From: Bordetella sp. BOR01
Lineage (GTDB): Bacteria; Pseudomonadota; Gammaproteobacteria; Burkholderiales; Burkholderiaceae_B
NCBI RefSeq assembly: GCF_019218885.1
Contig: NZ_JAHUWT010000004.1
Location: forward strand, 496,001-560,000
Direction: 5' to 3'
DNA: 64,000 nucleotides
In this document: piece after piece, positions 9,702 to 18,741 of the stretch
How positions within the stretch are numbered: position 1 is the stretch's first letter
Layout of the letters: each line of letters starts with the position of its first letter
Notes under the pieces: generated by a model
Database searches by the model: none
What the model saw: only the letters and a program-made list of their open reading frames with translations
What the model was told of the DNA's origin: nothing
Translations under genes and position numbers: made by a program

Positions 9702-10259
9702 TCAAAAAGACCACTTTCCGAACACGAACAGCACATTGCCTGAGCCACTTCTCCCAGGGATATACGTTGCAAAGACACTTGCCCGCCGGTATTGCGCGGA
9801 CACCAACGGCAAGACACCAGGAAAAGGAATGTAGTTATTGATGTCTTTGCGAGACATGACAAACAGCGTGTAGCCGGCCCCAAGGCGCCAGTGCTGTGAA
9901 ATCTCGGCAATCTTCAGGAAGCCATAACCGGCCATGGCCTGTATGCGCTTATGCGAGTCCAGGAACGACATGGCGTACAGCCCTTGCCAATCACCATCCT
10001 CGTCGTAAATACTGCGCCCGAATCCGCCGCCCCAGGCGGCCTCGTTGAACTCGCGGATCTTGCTCGCGCTGTACATCGAACGGTTATGCCACGCCCACCC
10101 GGTCAGGTACAGGTCGTTGGTACCGGTGGTCCAGATTTCTTCGACGCGATCGCAGGCGCGCTGCATCCAGGACGCCTGCATATCGCAGGCCCAGGTGCTG
10201 CCCGGCCAAAAAACACTCCAACACAAAACCATCGACAACATCGACTTTCGCATGAGCAT
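9702..10259 (-). CDS. pagP: PagP lipid A palmitoyltransferase
   Basis: Outer-membrane beta-barrel enzyme that transfers palmitate from phospholipid to lipid A, strengthening the outer membrane against host peptides. The 185-residue protein has an N-terminal signal region, then TGWAWHNR with catalytic His58 and FLDSHKR with Asp101 and Ser102. These match the His33/Asp76/Ser77 triad of E. coli PagP with a constant offset of 25. The protein ends in Phe, as expected for an outer-membrane barrel. ATG codons at 10259 and 10253 are both possible starts; a weak GGA precedes the second. The reading frame and upstream region are intact, with no insertion sequence, in contrast to the disrupted pagP promoter known in B. 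pertussis. It lies 157 bp upstream of the efflux operon. Confidence 0.93.
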   Translation of the reverse strand: MLMRKSMLSMVLCWSVFWPGSTWACDMQASWMQRACDRVEEIWTTGTNDLYLTGWAWHNRSMYSASKIREFNEAAWGGGFGRSIYDEDGDWQGLYAMSFLDSHKRIQAMAGYGFLKIAEISQHWRLGAGYTLFVMSRKDINNYIPFPGVLPLVSAQYRRASVFATYIPGRSGSGNVLFVFGKWSF

Positions 10260-10381
10260 CCAATGCGAGGGCTACGTTGCCCGGCACATGACTTGCCAGG
10301 ACTCAACGATCAAAACTTGCTCATTCGCGTGCGGGAACGCCAGCCATATTGCTCTACGCGCGGTGGCCGTTGCCTAACTTT

Positions 10382-10411
10382 AAGTACGGTCATGCAATCA
10401 TGCAAGTACTT
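10382..10411. promoter_or_regulatory. Short repeats upstream of pagP
   Basis: AAGTAC at 10382 recurs inside the palindrome AAGTACTT at 10404-10411, and CATGCAA is directly repeated at 10391 and 10399. The cluster lies about 125-150 bp upstream of pagP in a 180-bp intergenic gap. It could be a regulator-binding region, but no known consensus was recognised. Confidence 0.3.
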
Positions 10412-10439
10412 GCGAGAATTCTCCATATTTTCTTACCAA

Positions 10440-11660
10440 TCAGCCGCCGGGCTGCAAACTGTCGAGAATGGCGCGATAAGGGCCCGCCAAAGCCTGGTCG
10501 TCCAAGACCGCTGCCGGGTTGTTCCAGCTTGCCGAAACGCAATAGCGGGTTCCCTCAGGATCTTGCATGAAGATCGTGAAATTCAGCACGCCGGGTTCCG
10601 ATCCGCCCTTGTAGGCGATACGTGCCCACTTGGCGGGCGCCGCCAAGCCGGGGTTGATATGCAGCGCCGGCTGCACCGCCAGTTCGGTGATCAAGGCGCA
10701 AGCCTCGCGCACCGACAAGTACCATTCGACGTCGATCGTCGGCTGCGCTTCCAACTGGCCGGCGTCCGGCAAAGGGGCCGTGGCCATGCCGTCAAGCAGT
10801 GCGCGCCTGCCCGTCGGGTCGCCTGCCACCCATGCGCTGCGCAGGCCGGCGTGGCCGGCCGCCTTCATGGTGAACAATTCCCGGGTCGTCATGAATGGGG
10901 TATTGCGCGGCGTGACAGCCTGGATCGCATCTCGTCCCGCCAGCCAGATCAAAGCGTCGGTCGCCGTGTTGTCGCTGATGGAAATCATCAGGTTGGCCAG
11001 GCTTGCCACGGTGATGGGCGTACCCGCCGGCCAGTCTTGCAGTATTCCGGTGGGTAGCGAACGCCAGGCCGGATCCAGCGGCACGGCCTGATCCCAGGCC
11101 ATCTTGCCCTGGGCCACGGCACCGGCCACTGCTTTCAGAATGGCCAGTTTGGCGGTGGACCCCACGGCCAGCGGCGTGTCGGCGCGATGGGCGGCCATGG
11201 GCGCGTCATCGCGCAAGACCAGCACGGCGGTCTGCCCGGGCAATGCGGCAATCGCGGCTACCTGGTCTTGCAAGCTGCCCGGGATGATGGGCGCCTCGAA
11301 CCACAAGCCGGCGATCCGGCCTTCCGTGTCCAGCACAAGGCGCGTGGGCACGCGGGCGCGCTGCAGGCTGACCATGTAGCCGCGCCCATCCCGCTTTACC
11401 GATTCGAATGCGCCATGCTGCGCCTGCAGTTGCCGCAGCAGGCCGGCCATCCGGTCAAGCGGAACCTGCTTCAGGAATGCGGGCGTGAACCATGCTTGCT
11501 GGATCGGCGCCGCGAACAGGCGTTCGATGGCCTGTTCGGGACGCGCGGCGTTCTGCCCGCTGGCTGGCATCGAGGCAAGCGAGAGCAAGCCCAGGGCCAG
11601 GATCAAAGCCAGCAAGGCGGCGGCAAACCGGGGCCGCGACGGTGTATGCGTATGTATCAA
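10440..11660 (-). CDS. Class A beta-lactamase-fold serine hydrolase, exported
   Basis: A 406-residue exported protein if translation begins at TTG 11660, which follows a GAGAG site and yields a clean signal peptide (hydrophobic residues about 14-30, then SMPASGQ). A GTG at 11741 gives a longer, less signal-like N-terminus. Residues about 35-120 form a separate N-terminal domain. The C-terminal domain has the penicillin-recognising motifs STAK (Ser168-Lys171), SDN (229-231) and KGG (351-353). I could not find the Glu166-type ExxLN motif of true class A enzymes, so deacylation of beta-lactams is doubtful; a peptidase or esterase role is possible. A 180-bp gap separates it from pagP downstream, and it diverges from the carrier gene at 11884. 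Confidence 0.8.
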   Translation of the reverse strand: MIHTHTPSRPRFAAALLALILALGLLSLASMPASGQNAARPEQAIERLFAAPIQQAWFTPAFLKQVPLDRMAGLLRQLQAQHGAFESVKRDGRGYMVSLQRARVPTRLVLDTEGRIAGLWFEAPIIPGSLQDQVAAIAALPGQTAVLVLRDDAPMAAHRADTPLAVGSTAKLAILKAVAGAVAQGKMAWDQAVPLDPAWRSLPTGILQDWPAGTPITVASLANLMISISDNTATDALIWLAGRDAIQAVTPRNTPFMTTRELFTMKAAGHAGLRSAWVAGDPTGRRALLDGMATAPLPDAGQLEAQPTIDVEWYLSVREACALITELAVQPALHINPGLAAPAKWARIAYKGGSEPGVLNFTIFMQDPEGTRYCVSASWNNPAAVLDDQALAGPYRAILDSLQPGG

Positions 11661-11765
11661 GCGTCTCTCATTCGTACAGGCAGGATGGCAAATAAGAAAT
11701 AATCGTATTGTTGCATTCAGCGCAACCCGCAGGAATACCACCTGGATGCGTAAATCTAGAATTCA

Positions 11766-11807
11766 CTTCAAATAAAATACTTCAAATAAAATACTTTAAA
11801 TAATAAT
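11766..11807. repeat. 14-bp AT-rich tandem repeat in a divergent promoter region
   Basis: Two identical copies of CTTCAAATAAAATA (11766-11779 and 11780-11793) are followed by a third, degenerate copy to 11807. The array sits in the AT-rich gap between the serine hydrolase and the dicarboxylate carrier. Copy number could alter promoter spacing or DNA curvature; this is inference. Confidence 0.75.
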
Positions 11808-11883
11808 ATCAAACTATTGTTTTTTATGAGATTTTTGCTTTTTTCGCTATGGTAGACAGTTTGTACCTGAACCGGAGATAGGC

Positions 11884-13380
11884 ATGACGACCGCGACCGC
11901 AGCGCCGCCCCCCAGTCAAGCACCGCAACAGGCAAAGATCCCTATCGGCCTAGCGGCCGGCTTTGCCGCCATGGTCTTGGTGCTGCTGCTTCCCCTGCCC
12001 GCCGACCTGCCCCCGGCCGGCCATCGCATGCTGGCCATCCTGGTCTTCGCCGTCGTGGTCTGGGTAACCGAGGCCGTGTCGTACGAAGCCAGCGCCATCA
12101 TGGTCACGACACTGATGGCATTCCTGTTGGGCACGGCCCCTACGGTGAAAGATCCCGCCGTGCTGTATGGCACTTCCGCGGCGATCGGCATGGCGCTGAC
12201 CGGATTCGCGAACTCGGCGCTGGCCCTGGTGGCCGGCGCCCTGTTCATCGCCGCCGCCATGACCTACACCGGGCTGGACCGGCGCATCGCCCTGGTCACG
12301 CTGGCCCGGATAGGCACCAGTACCCGCCGCATCCTGGTGGGCTGCATCGCCGTGACCATCGTGCTGAGCCTGGTGGTGCCCAGCGCCACGGCGCGCAGCG
12401 CGGCGGTGGTGCCCATCATGATGGGCATCATTGCCGCCTTCGGCGTGGAAAAGCGCTCGAATATCGCGGCCGGCATCATGATCATCGTGGCGCAGGCCAC
12501 CAGCATCTGGAACGTAGGCATCCAGACCGCGGCGGCGCAGAACCTGCTGACGGTGGGCTTCATGGACAAGATGCTGGGCGAACGCGTGGCCTGGTCCGAC
12601 TGGCTGATCGCCGGCGCCCCATGGGCGTTGATCATGTCAGCGGTATTGGTATTCCTGGTGCTGAAAATGATGCCGCCCGAAAGCGACAACATCGCCGGCG
12701 GCAAGGAAGCCGTCGAGAGGTCCTTGCAGGAACTGGGCCCCATGACCGCGCCGCAAAAGCGCCTGATGGCGGTGTCCATCCTGCTGCTGTTGTGCTGGGC
12801 TACCGAAGGCAAGCTGCACCGGTTCGACACCACGTCCACCACGTACTTCGGCCTGGTGCTGCTGATGCTGCCGCGCATCGGCGTGATGACCTGGAAAGAC
12901 GTGCAATCGCGCATTCCATGGGGCACGGTCATTGTGTTCGGCGTAGGCATCAGCCTGGGGACGGCGCTGTTGACCACCCAGGCCGGACAATGGCTGGGCG
13001 CGCAAGTGGTGGCGCACACCGGGCTGGACCACGTAGGCCCGCTGGGCATTTTCGCCATCCTGGCGGCGTTCCTGATCCTCATCCACCTGGGCTTTGCCAG
13101 CGCCACCGCGCTGACTTCGGCCATGCTGCCGATCTTGATTTCGGTGCTGGCCACCCTGCCCGGCGACTTCAACCGCCTGGGCATGACCATGCTGCTGGGC
13201 TTCGTGGTCAGCTACGGATTCATCCTGCCGATCAACGCGCCGCAAAACATGGTTTGCCTGGGCACCGAGACCTTTACAGCCAAGCAGTTCGCCAAGATCG
13301 GGATCGTAATCACCGTGATTGGCTACCTGCTGATGCTGGGCTTCGGCCTGACCTGGTGGCGCTGGCTGGGTTGGCTCTGA
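11884..13380 (+). CDS. DASS/SLC13-family sodium:dicarboxylate symporter
   Basis: Inner-membrane carrier of 498 residues, the normal size for divalent anion:Na+ symporters that import C4-dicarboxylates, citrate, tartrate or related acids. It has a short polar N-terminus rich in Pro/Gln, then about 11-12 hydrophobic segments. Family-like features include VPSATARSAAVVPIM near residue 175 and the C-terminal INAPQNMVCLGTETF. GGAGAT lies before the ATG. It is followed after 13 bp by an Ldh2-family dehydrogenase, which suggests uptake and oxidation of a 2-hydroxy acid such as malate. The exact anion cannot be fixed from sequence. Confidence 0.9.
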   Translation: MTTATAAPPPSQAPQQAKIPIGLAAGFAAMVLVLLLPLPADLPPAGHRMLAILVFAVVVWVTEAVSYEASAIMVTTLMAFLLGTAPTVKDPAVLYGTSAAIGMALTGFANSALALVAGALFIAAAMTYTGLDRRIALVTLARIGTSTRRILVGCIAVTIVLSLVVPSATARSAAVVPIMMGIIAAFGVEKRSNIAAGIMIIVAQATSIWNVGIQTAAAQNLLTVGFMDKMLGERVAWSDWLIAGAPWALIMSAVLVFLVLKMMPPESDNIAGGKEAVERSLQELGPMTAPQKRLMAVSILLLLCWATEGKLHRFDTTSTTYFGLVLLMLPRIGVMTWKDVQSRIPWGTVIVFGVGISLGTALLTTQAGQWLGAQVVAHTGLDHVGPLGIFAILAAFLILIHLGFASATALTSAMLPILISVLATLPGDFNRLGMTMLLGFVVSYGFILPINAPQNMVCLGTETFTAKQFAKIGIVITVIGYLLMLGFGLTWWRWLGWL

Positions 13381-13393
13381 AACGGAGGCGCAG

Positions 13394-14449
13394 ATGAAAA
13401 TTTCGCTTGCCCAGGCGCAGGCCTATGGTGAACGCATACTGGGCGCGCTGGGCGCGCCCGCCGACATTGCCGAGGCCGTCGCCGTGCACCTGGTGGAATC
13501 CGACCGGGTGGGCTACACCAGCCACGGATTGTCCATCCTGGCCAATTACCGCAAGGTGCTGGATGCCGGACTGGCACACGCCGATGGCCGCCCCGAACTG
13601 GTGAACGACCGCGGCGCCATGCTGGCCTACGACGGCCACCACGGGCTGGGCCAGTACGTGGGCAAGGTGATCATCGAGCAGGCCATCGAGCGCACGCAGC
13701 AGCACGGACAGTGCATCGTGACGCTGCGCCACAGCCATCACCTGGGCCGCATGGGCCATTACGGTGAAATGGCGGCGGCGAAGGGCCTGATCCTGCTGGC
13801 GTTCACCAACGTCATCAACCGCGCACCGACCGTGGCGCCTTTCGGCGGTGCCCGCGCCTGCCTGACCACCAATCCGCTGTGCTTTGCCGGGCCCTTGCCG
13901 GGCGGCCGTCCGCCCCTGCTGGTAGACATGGCCACCAGTTCCATCGCCGTGAACAAGGCGCGGGTACTGGCCGCCAAGGGCGAACCCGCGCCGCAGGGCA
14001 CGCTGATCGACGCGCAAGGCCACCCCACTACCGACCCCGGCGCCCTGTTCGCCGATCCGCCCGGCGCGCTGCTGCCTTTTGGCGGCCACAAAGGCTATGC
14101 CATGGGGCTGGTGGCCGAACTGCTGGCTGGCGTGCTGTCGGGGGGTGGCACGATCCAGCCGCAGAACCCGCGCAATGGCGCGGCCACCAATAATATGTTC
14201 GCCATCTTGCTCGACCCGCAGGTGGACTTCAATACTGATTGGCGCACCCAGGAAGTGGCGGCATTCATAGACTACCTGCACGACTGCCCGCCCCAGCCGG
14301 GCGTGCAGCAAGTGGAATATCCGGGCGAATACGAAGCGCGCAACCGTGCGCACAATGCCGATGCACTGGTCTTCGACGACAGGATCTGGCAAGGCATGGC
14401 GAAACTGGCCACGGACCTGGGCGTGGCCGACGCGCTGCCGGGTGCCTGA
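13394..14449 (+). CDS. Malate/L-lactate dehydrogenase-type (Ldh2 family) NAD(P)-dependent oxidoreductase
   Basis: A 351-residue cytosolic enzyme of the Ldh2 superfamily, which oxidises 2-hydroxy acids (malate, sulfolactate, ureidoglycolate and relatives) or reduces the corresponding imines and ketones. Seen in the sequence: RVGYTSHG at residues 38-45, the catalytic-histidine region RHSHHLGRMGHY near 112-123, and the conserved FGGHKGYAMG. A GGAGG site precedes the ATG. It appears co-transcribed with the DASS carrier 13 bp upstream, so its substrate is probably what that carrier imports. A small hairpin follows the stop codon. Confidence 0.9.
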   Translation: MKISLAQAQAYGERILGALGAPADIAEAVAVHLVESDRVGYTSHGLSILANYRKVLDAGLAHADGRPELVNDRGAMLAYDGHHGLGQYVGKVIIEQAIERTQQHGQCIVTLRHSHHLGRMGHYGEMAAAKGLILLAFTNVINRAPTVAPFGGARACLTTNPLCFAGPLPGGRPPLLVDMATSSIAVNKARVLAAKGEPAPQGTLIDAQGHPTTDPGALFADPPGALLPFGGHKGYAMGLVAELLAGVLSGGGTIQPQNPRNGAATNNMFAILLDPQVDFNTDWRTQEVAAFIDYLHDCPPQPGVQQVEYPGEYEARNRAHNADALVFDDRIWQGMAKLATDLGVADALPGA

Positions 14450-14451
14450 GG

Positions 14452-14468
14452 ATCCCGGCGTCCGGGAT
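14452..14468 (+). terminator. Short hairpin after the Ldh2-type gene
   Basis: ATCCCGG and CCGGGAT pair around a three-base loop, starting a few bases after the stop codon. There is no T-run, so it is a weak terminator candidate at best. Confidence 0.3.
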
Positions 14469-14584
14469 TCGCCGATCACACGGGTGGTGGGACTGCCGCC
14501 GTATGGGCGGGTCGCGACGTCGTCAAGAGCGCGCGCCACGCGCGGTGTAAACTCCATGGCCTGTTCTTCTACATAGGCAACCTC

Positions 14585-14776
14585 ATGCGCCTGCTTATTG
14601 CTCTGCTGCTGCCGTGGCTGGCTTTCTTTACGATCGGCCGTCCCATTGCCGGCATCATCTGCCTGATTCTGCAAATCACCCTCATCGGCTGGATTCCCGC
14701 CGCGATCTGGGCCGTGTACGCCCTGAGCCAATACAACACCGACAAGAAGATCAAGCAGGCGCTGGAATCCCGCTGA
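14585..14776 (+). CDS. Pmp3/YqaE-family small membrane protein
   Basis: A 63-residue protein with two membrane helices. It has the characteristic Pmp3 pattern: a helix with LPWLAFFTIGRPIAG, a turn, then LILQITLIGWIPAAIWAVYAL and a charged tail NTDKKIK. Members in plants, yeast and bacteria are induced by salt or cold and influence membrane potential; the bacterial role is poorly known. It stands alone, 135 bp after the dehydrogenase gene and convergent with the hydrophilic stress-like protein downstream. Confidence 0.88.
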   Translation: MRLLIALLLPWLAFFTIGRPIAGIICLILQITLIGWIPAAIWAVYALSQYNTDKKIKQALESR

Positions 14777-14834
14777 CGCAGGCTGGGCCGGCATGCCCGG
14801 CACGCCGCCCAGATCCTTGAACGGGCCCGCCCCG

Positions 14835-15320
14835 CTAGCGTGAATCGGGCTCACGCCCTTCGCCGTACAGATCCTCGTTGTCCTCGACATCGCCGAATTT
14901 CCCCTCGCGTGCCTCGCGATAGGTATTGCGCCGTTGCGCGTCGCCCGACTCGATGCCATAGCCGCGATTCACACCCGTGCCCTCGTAATCGCCGCTCTTT
15001 GCACCTTGTTCGTAGATCCGGGCCTCGCCACCGGTGCCGCTGCCATGGTGGGCGGCCGAACCTGCGCCGGCCTGCTTCGCCGGATCCGCGGGCGCACGAG
15101 GCTGCCGGCCATCGCCCTGGTCGCGCACCCGCCGGTCGCCGGCGACTTCGTGACCCGCGCCGCGGCTGCCTGCCGGCGCCGTGCCCGCACCGTTATCCCG
15201 CTCCGGGTCGCTCCAGTCGCTGTGAGGCACTTGCGCGCCTTCGGCCAGCGGCGATGCGTGGCGGCGCTCAGCCTCGCCCGGCGGGCTCGTGCGTGCATCC
15301 GCTTTCCGATGTTTTGTCAT
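14835..15320 (-). CDS. Hydrophilic, probably disordered protein of unknown function
   Basis: 161 residues, very rich in Gly, Arg, Asp, Glu and Ala, with no hydrophobic segment and no recognised domain. The C-terminal third contains GYGIESGDAQRRNTYREARE and an acidic end. The start at 15320 follows a CCAGGAGACGACC leader with a good AGGAG site; the upstream extension to 15449 is rejected. The composition resembles the intrinsically disordered stress proteins found elsewhere in this window (52562, 56892 and the tail of the CinA-like protein). The function is unknown. Confidence 0.6.
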   Translation of the reverse strand: MTKHRKADARTSPPGEAERRHASPLAEGAQVPHSDWSDPERDNGAGTAPAGSRGAGHEVAGDRRVRDQGDGRQPRAPADPAKQAGAGSAAHHGSGTGGEARIYEQGAKSGDYEGTGVNRGYGIESGDAQRRNTYREAREGKFGDVEDNEDLYGEGREPDSR

Positions 15321-15463
15321 GGTCGTCTCCTGGATGCCCGGCACATCGCCGTGCCGGGCGCGGCAAGCCGCCGCTTTGCCTGCCAGCAAGCCATGTGCCG
15401 CCTTGCCGCCCTGCGGTACAGTAGCGATTCCATTTCCCCCGACCACCACCCGGAGCCCCGGCC

Positions 15464-16114
15464 ATGGAATTCGTGATTCCCAGTACCGCCAATCTGGCGC
15501 TGTTCGTCAGTGCCGCGCTGATCTTGTTGGTGATTCCCGGCCCGGCGGTGCTCTACATCATTACCCAGTCGGTCGAGCAAGGACGCAAGGCAGGCCTGGT
15601 GTCCGACCTGGGCATCCATACCGCCACGCTGGTGCATGTAGTGGCGGCAGCGCTGGGCCTGTCGGCCTTGCTGGCGTCTTCCGCACTGGCCTTCAGCATC
15701 GTGAAGTACGCAGGCGCCGCCTACCTGATCTGGCTGGGCGTCAAGAAAATTTGCACGCGCCCGGTCGTTGCCGCCATTGATGCGCCGCCCAAAGCGCGCC
15801 GCTACGGCCGGCTGTTCCGTGACGGCTTCATCGTCAACCTGCTCAATCCCAAGACCGCGCTGTTCTTCTTGGCGTTCCTGCCGCAATTCGTCGACGTGCA
15901 CCGTGGCCACGTCGCCTCGCAGGTGGTCTTCCTGGGCCTGGTTTTCACGCTGCTGGGCCTGGCCAGCGATGCATGCTATGCGTTCGCGGCCAGTGCCGCG
16001 GGCCGATGGCTGCGGCGCAGCCGCAGCTACCTGCATTTCGAACGCTACGTGGGCGGCACCATGCTGATCGGGTTGGGCGTCATGGCGGCTTTCGCCGGCA
16101 ACAACAAGAAGTGA
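15464..16114 (+). CDS. LysE/RhtB-family amino-acid exporter
   Basis: A 216-residue inner-membrane protein with six hydrophobic segments. It has the family signature [20 protein letters not shown] near residues 26-45 and the later [18 protein letters not shown]. Members export lysine, homoserine, threonine or other small amino acids; the substrate is not predictable. Monocistronic, divergent from the hydrophilic protein at 15320. Confidence 0.9.
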   Translation: MEFVIPSTANLALFVSAALILLVIPGPAVLYIITQSVEQGRKAGLVSDLGIHTATLVHVVAAALGLSALLASSALAFSIVKYAGAAYLIWLGVKKICTRPVVAAIDAPPKARRYGRLFRDGFIVNLLNPKTALFFLAFLPQFVDVHRGHVASQVVFLGLVFTLLGLASDACYAFAASAAGRWLRRSRSYLHFERYVGGTMLIGLGVMAAFAGNNKK

Positions 16115-16253
16115 GCAGGCACCGCGCGGGCCGGGCGAAAGCCGTCGCCAGCGCCGCATTGCCTGTGTAAAATGGCCCCCGGGTGTCAGCCGCATCGTGC
16201 GGCGAGGCAGGTTGATTGCGCTGGTCGGGCCGCCACGCAGGATACCCGCGTCC

Positions 16254-17651
16254 ATGAACCGACACCATTCCGCCCCCCGGAATCTGCCGCGCGCGCAATT
16301 GCTTGCCGAGCGCGCCTTCGCCACCCTTGAACGTTTCCTGCATATCGAAGCCGTCAGCGGCATCGTGCTGCTGGCTGCCGCCGCCATTGCGCTGATCTGG
16401 GCCAATTCCGCCTTTTCCCATGGCTACCACGCTTTGTGGCACACGCCGCTGTCGTTCGGGCTGGGCAGCCACCAGTTCGTGCAGCCCCTGCATTTCTGGA
16501 TCAATGATGCCTTGATGACCATCTTCTTCCTGGTCATCGGGATGGAGATTCGCCGCGAAATCCACGAAGGCGCGCTCAGCGATTTCAAGCAGGCCGCCCT
16601 GCCCCTGGCCGCCGCCGTGGGCGGCGTCGCCGTGCCCGCGCTGATCTACCTGGCTTTCAATACCGAAGCCGGGCGGCGTGACGGCTGGGCCGTGCCCACG
16701 GCCACCGACATTGCCTTCGCGGTGGGCGTGCTGGCCCTGCTGGGTCGCTCCATACCCGGCAATGTGCGGATATTCCTGCTGGCGCTGGCCATCATCGACG
16801 ACATCATCGCCGTACTGATCATCGCTTTTTTCTACTCCGGGGGCCTGGACTACAGCGGCTTCCTGGTGGCAGGGCTGGGCATCCTGGCGGTGCTGGGCCT
16901 GCAGCGCATCGGCGCCGGCTCGGCCTACGCTTATGTGATTCCCGGCGCCGTCGTATGGGTGGGCCTGCTGATGACAGGCGCGCATCCCACCCTGGCCGGC
17001 GTGGTACTGGGCCTGATGACGCCGGTGGTGTCCCGGCGCATGCGCGAGCGGCCAGTAGACATGGTGTCGCGCGTGGCGGGCGACCTGGCCGGATACGATG
17101 CCGCAGCGGATGCCCTGCCCGGCAGCCTGGCGCAGCCGCTGCGGCAGTTGCGCCTGGCGCAGCGCGAAGTGCTGCCGCCTGTCGTGCGCGTGCAGGCCGC
17201 GCTGCATCCCTGGGTGGCCTATACCATCATGCCCTTGTTTGCCCTGGCCAATGCGGGTGTCAGCCTGGACGGCATAGACCTGTCGGCCGGCGGTTCGCAA
17301 TGGGTGATGGCAGGCGTGGCGATCGCGCTGATCGTGGGCAAGCCGGCGGGCGTGATCGGCACGAGCTGGCTGATGGTGCGGCTGGGGTGGTGCAGACTGC
17401 CGCCCGGCGTAACCTGGGGCGGCATCGCCCTGATCGGCCTGCTGGCCGGCGTGGGTTTCACGATGTCGATCTTCATTGCCATGCTGGCCTTTGCCGGCAA
17501 CGGCAACCTGCTGGGCGCAGCCAAGCTGGGCGTCCTGCTGGGATCGCTGGCGACGGCGTTGCTGGGGCTGGCCTGGGGCACCGTATACGCGCGCCGCCTG
17601 CGCGCACGCGCCCGGCTCGATGACTCAACGCGGGGCCCGGCGCTCAGCTGA
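16254..17651 (+). CDS. nhaA: Na+/H+ antiporter NhaA
   Basis: Inner-membrane antiporter that expels Na+ in exchange for H+, giving salt and alkali tolerance. It has 465 residues with the expected helices. The essential paired aspartates of helix V are seen in [14 protein letters not shown], and [17 protein letters not shown] is the conserved helix IV stretch. ATG 16254 is chosen; a GTG 57 bases upstream would add an unlikely Arg-rich N-terminus. Its end overlaps the end of the convergent LysR gene by 8 bp. Confidence 0.95.
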   Translation: MNRHHSAPRNLPRAQLLAERAFATLERFLHIEAVSGIVLLAAAAIALIWANSAFSHGYHALWHTPLSFGLGSHQFVQPLHFWINDALMTIFFLVIGMEIRREIHEGALSDFKQAALPLAAAVGGVAVPALIYLAFNTEAGRRDGWAVPTATDIAFAVGVLALLGRSIPGNVRIFLLALAIIDDIIAVLIIAFFYSGGLDYSGFLVAGLGILAVLGLQRIGAGSAYAYVIPGAVVWVGLLMTGAHPTLAGVVLGLMTPVVSRRMRERPVDMVSRVAGDLAGYDAAADALPGSLAQPLRQLRLAQREVLPPVVRVQAALHPWVAYTIMPLFALANAGVSLDGIDLSAGGSQWVMAGVAIALIVGKPAGVIGTSWLMVRLGWCRLPPGVTWGGIALIGLLAGVGFTMSIFIAMLAFAGNGNLLGAAKLGVLLGSLATALLGLAWGTVYARRLRARARLDDSTRGPALS

Positions 17652-18591
17652 CCGCGCGCAGGCGGCCCCGTTTCGGCACGCAGGCGGCCGGCTCATCGGC
17701 CGCGATGGTGCGCGCCAGCTTCACGAACCGGTTGACCAGGTCGCTGGGGCCGTCTTTCCAGTACGCCAGCAACAGCGGGCAATTGGCTGCGCCTGCCTCC
17801 AGCCGCCCATAGTGCACGCCTTCGGTCCGCAGGCTGGCATAAGCGTCGGGCAGCAACGAAATGCCCACGCCAGCCGCCACCAGGCCGACGATGGTGGTGC
17901 CTTCGCGCGCCTCTTGCGCAATTTGCGGCACCAGGCCGGCACGGTTGAACAACTGGATGATCTGGTCGTGCAGCCCGCAACTGATCTCGCGCGGAAACAG
18001 GATCAGCGGATAAGCCGCCAGCGCCTTGACCGGAATACGACCCTCGTGTGCGGCCAGCGGATGGTCGCTGGCGACCACCACGCGCAGTTCGTCTTTCCAG
18101 AACGGCATGAACTGCAGGTGTTCGGGCGGCTGGAATTGCGGTGCCGGCCGCAGCAACCCGACGTCGATACGCCGTGTCTGCAAAGCCTGCAGTTGCTGTC
18201 CGGTAGGCATATGGGCGATCTCGAGCCGCGCCAGCGGCCGTTCGCGGCGGAAGGTCTTGATCAGGCTGGCAAAGCCGGGCACCAGCGGCACCGAACCGGT
18301 AAATGCAATACGCAGCAAGCCGGCCTCGCCGCGGCCGGCCAGCTGGGCCAGTTGCACCGCACTGGCCAACTGGCTGAGCGTCAGGCGCGCCTGTTCCAGG
18401 AACACGCGCCCGGCTTCGGTCAGCCGCAGGCTGCGATGGGCGCGATCGAACAACCGCGCACCCAGCGCTTCTTCCAGCGCCTTGATCTGCATGCTCAAGG
18501 GCGGCTGGCTGATGTTCAGGCGACGCGCGGCGGCCGTGAAGCTGGCCTCTTCCGCCACCGCCACGAAATAACGCAGTTGGCGCAGGTCCAT
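17644..18591 (-). CDS. LysR-family transcriptional regulator
   Basis: A 315-residue regulator with an N-terminal winged helix-turn-helix starting [25 protein letters not shown]..., followed by a LysR substrate-binding domain. It is divergent from the Bug-type binding protein and LigJ-like hydratase genes, with a 150-bp shared intergenic region. By the usual LysR logic it probably controls those genes in response to an aromatic-derived or related acid. The predicted target and inducer are inference. Confidence 0.92.
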   Translation of the reverse strand: MDLRQLRYFVAVAEEASFTAAARRLNISQPPLSMQIKALEEALGARLFDRAHRSLRLTEAGRVFLEQARLTLSQLASAVQLAQLAGRGEAGLLRIAFTGSVPLVPGFASLIKTFRRERPLARLEIAHMPTGQQLQALQTRRIDVGLLRPAPQFQPPEHLQFMPFWKDELRVVVASDHPLAAHEGRIPVKALAAYPLILFPREISCGLHDQIIQLFNRAGLVPQIAQEAREGTTIVGLVAAGVGISLLPDAYASLRTEGVHYGRLEAGAANCPLLLAYWKDGPSDLVNRFVKLARTIAADEPAACVPKRGRLRAVS

Positions 18592-18621
18592 GTATTCGTT
18601 TTTTATATGGAAAACCGGTAG

Positions 18622-18633
18622 AAATATATATTT
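18622..18633. promoter_or_regulatory. Palindrome in the LysR/Bug divergent promoter
   Basis: AAATATATATTT is a perfect 12-bp AT palindrome 31 bp upstream of the LysR start and about 110 bp upstream of the Bug gene. It is a candidate promoter element or LysR-binding site. It does not fit the T-N11-A consensus particularly well. Confidence 0.35.
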
Positions 18634-18741
18634 GACCCTAGGTAGCGCGCATAGCACCATAGATCGAAGGCGGGCGCAATCCTGGCGTACCAGCCCCCCG
18701 GGCCCGAAGAGCCCTGCATATAAACCACCAAGGAGACAAAC

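Noticed and set aside
10282-10296. CGGCACATGACTTGC, a good sigma-54-like element on the plus strand
   Set aside because: Both neighbouring genes (pagP and the serine hydrolase) are on the minus strand and no plus-strand gene follows, so it is probably chance.
10440-11660. Calling this gene an antibiotic-resistance beta-lactamase
   Set aside because: The essential omega-loop glutamate motif was not found and an extra N-terminal domain is present, so resistance is not supported.
11766-11807. Treating the AT-rich tandem repeat as a replication origin
   Set aside because: No DnaA boxes, no dnaA/dnaN or repA gene, and only about three units.
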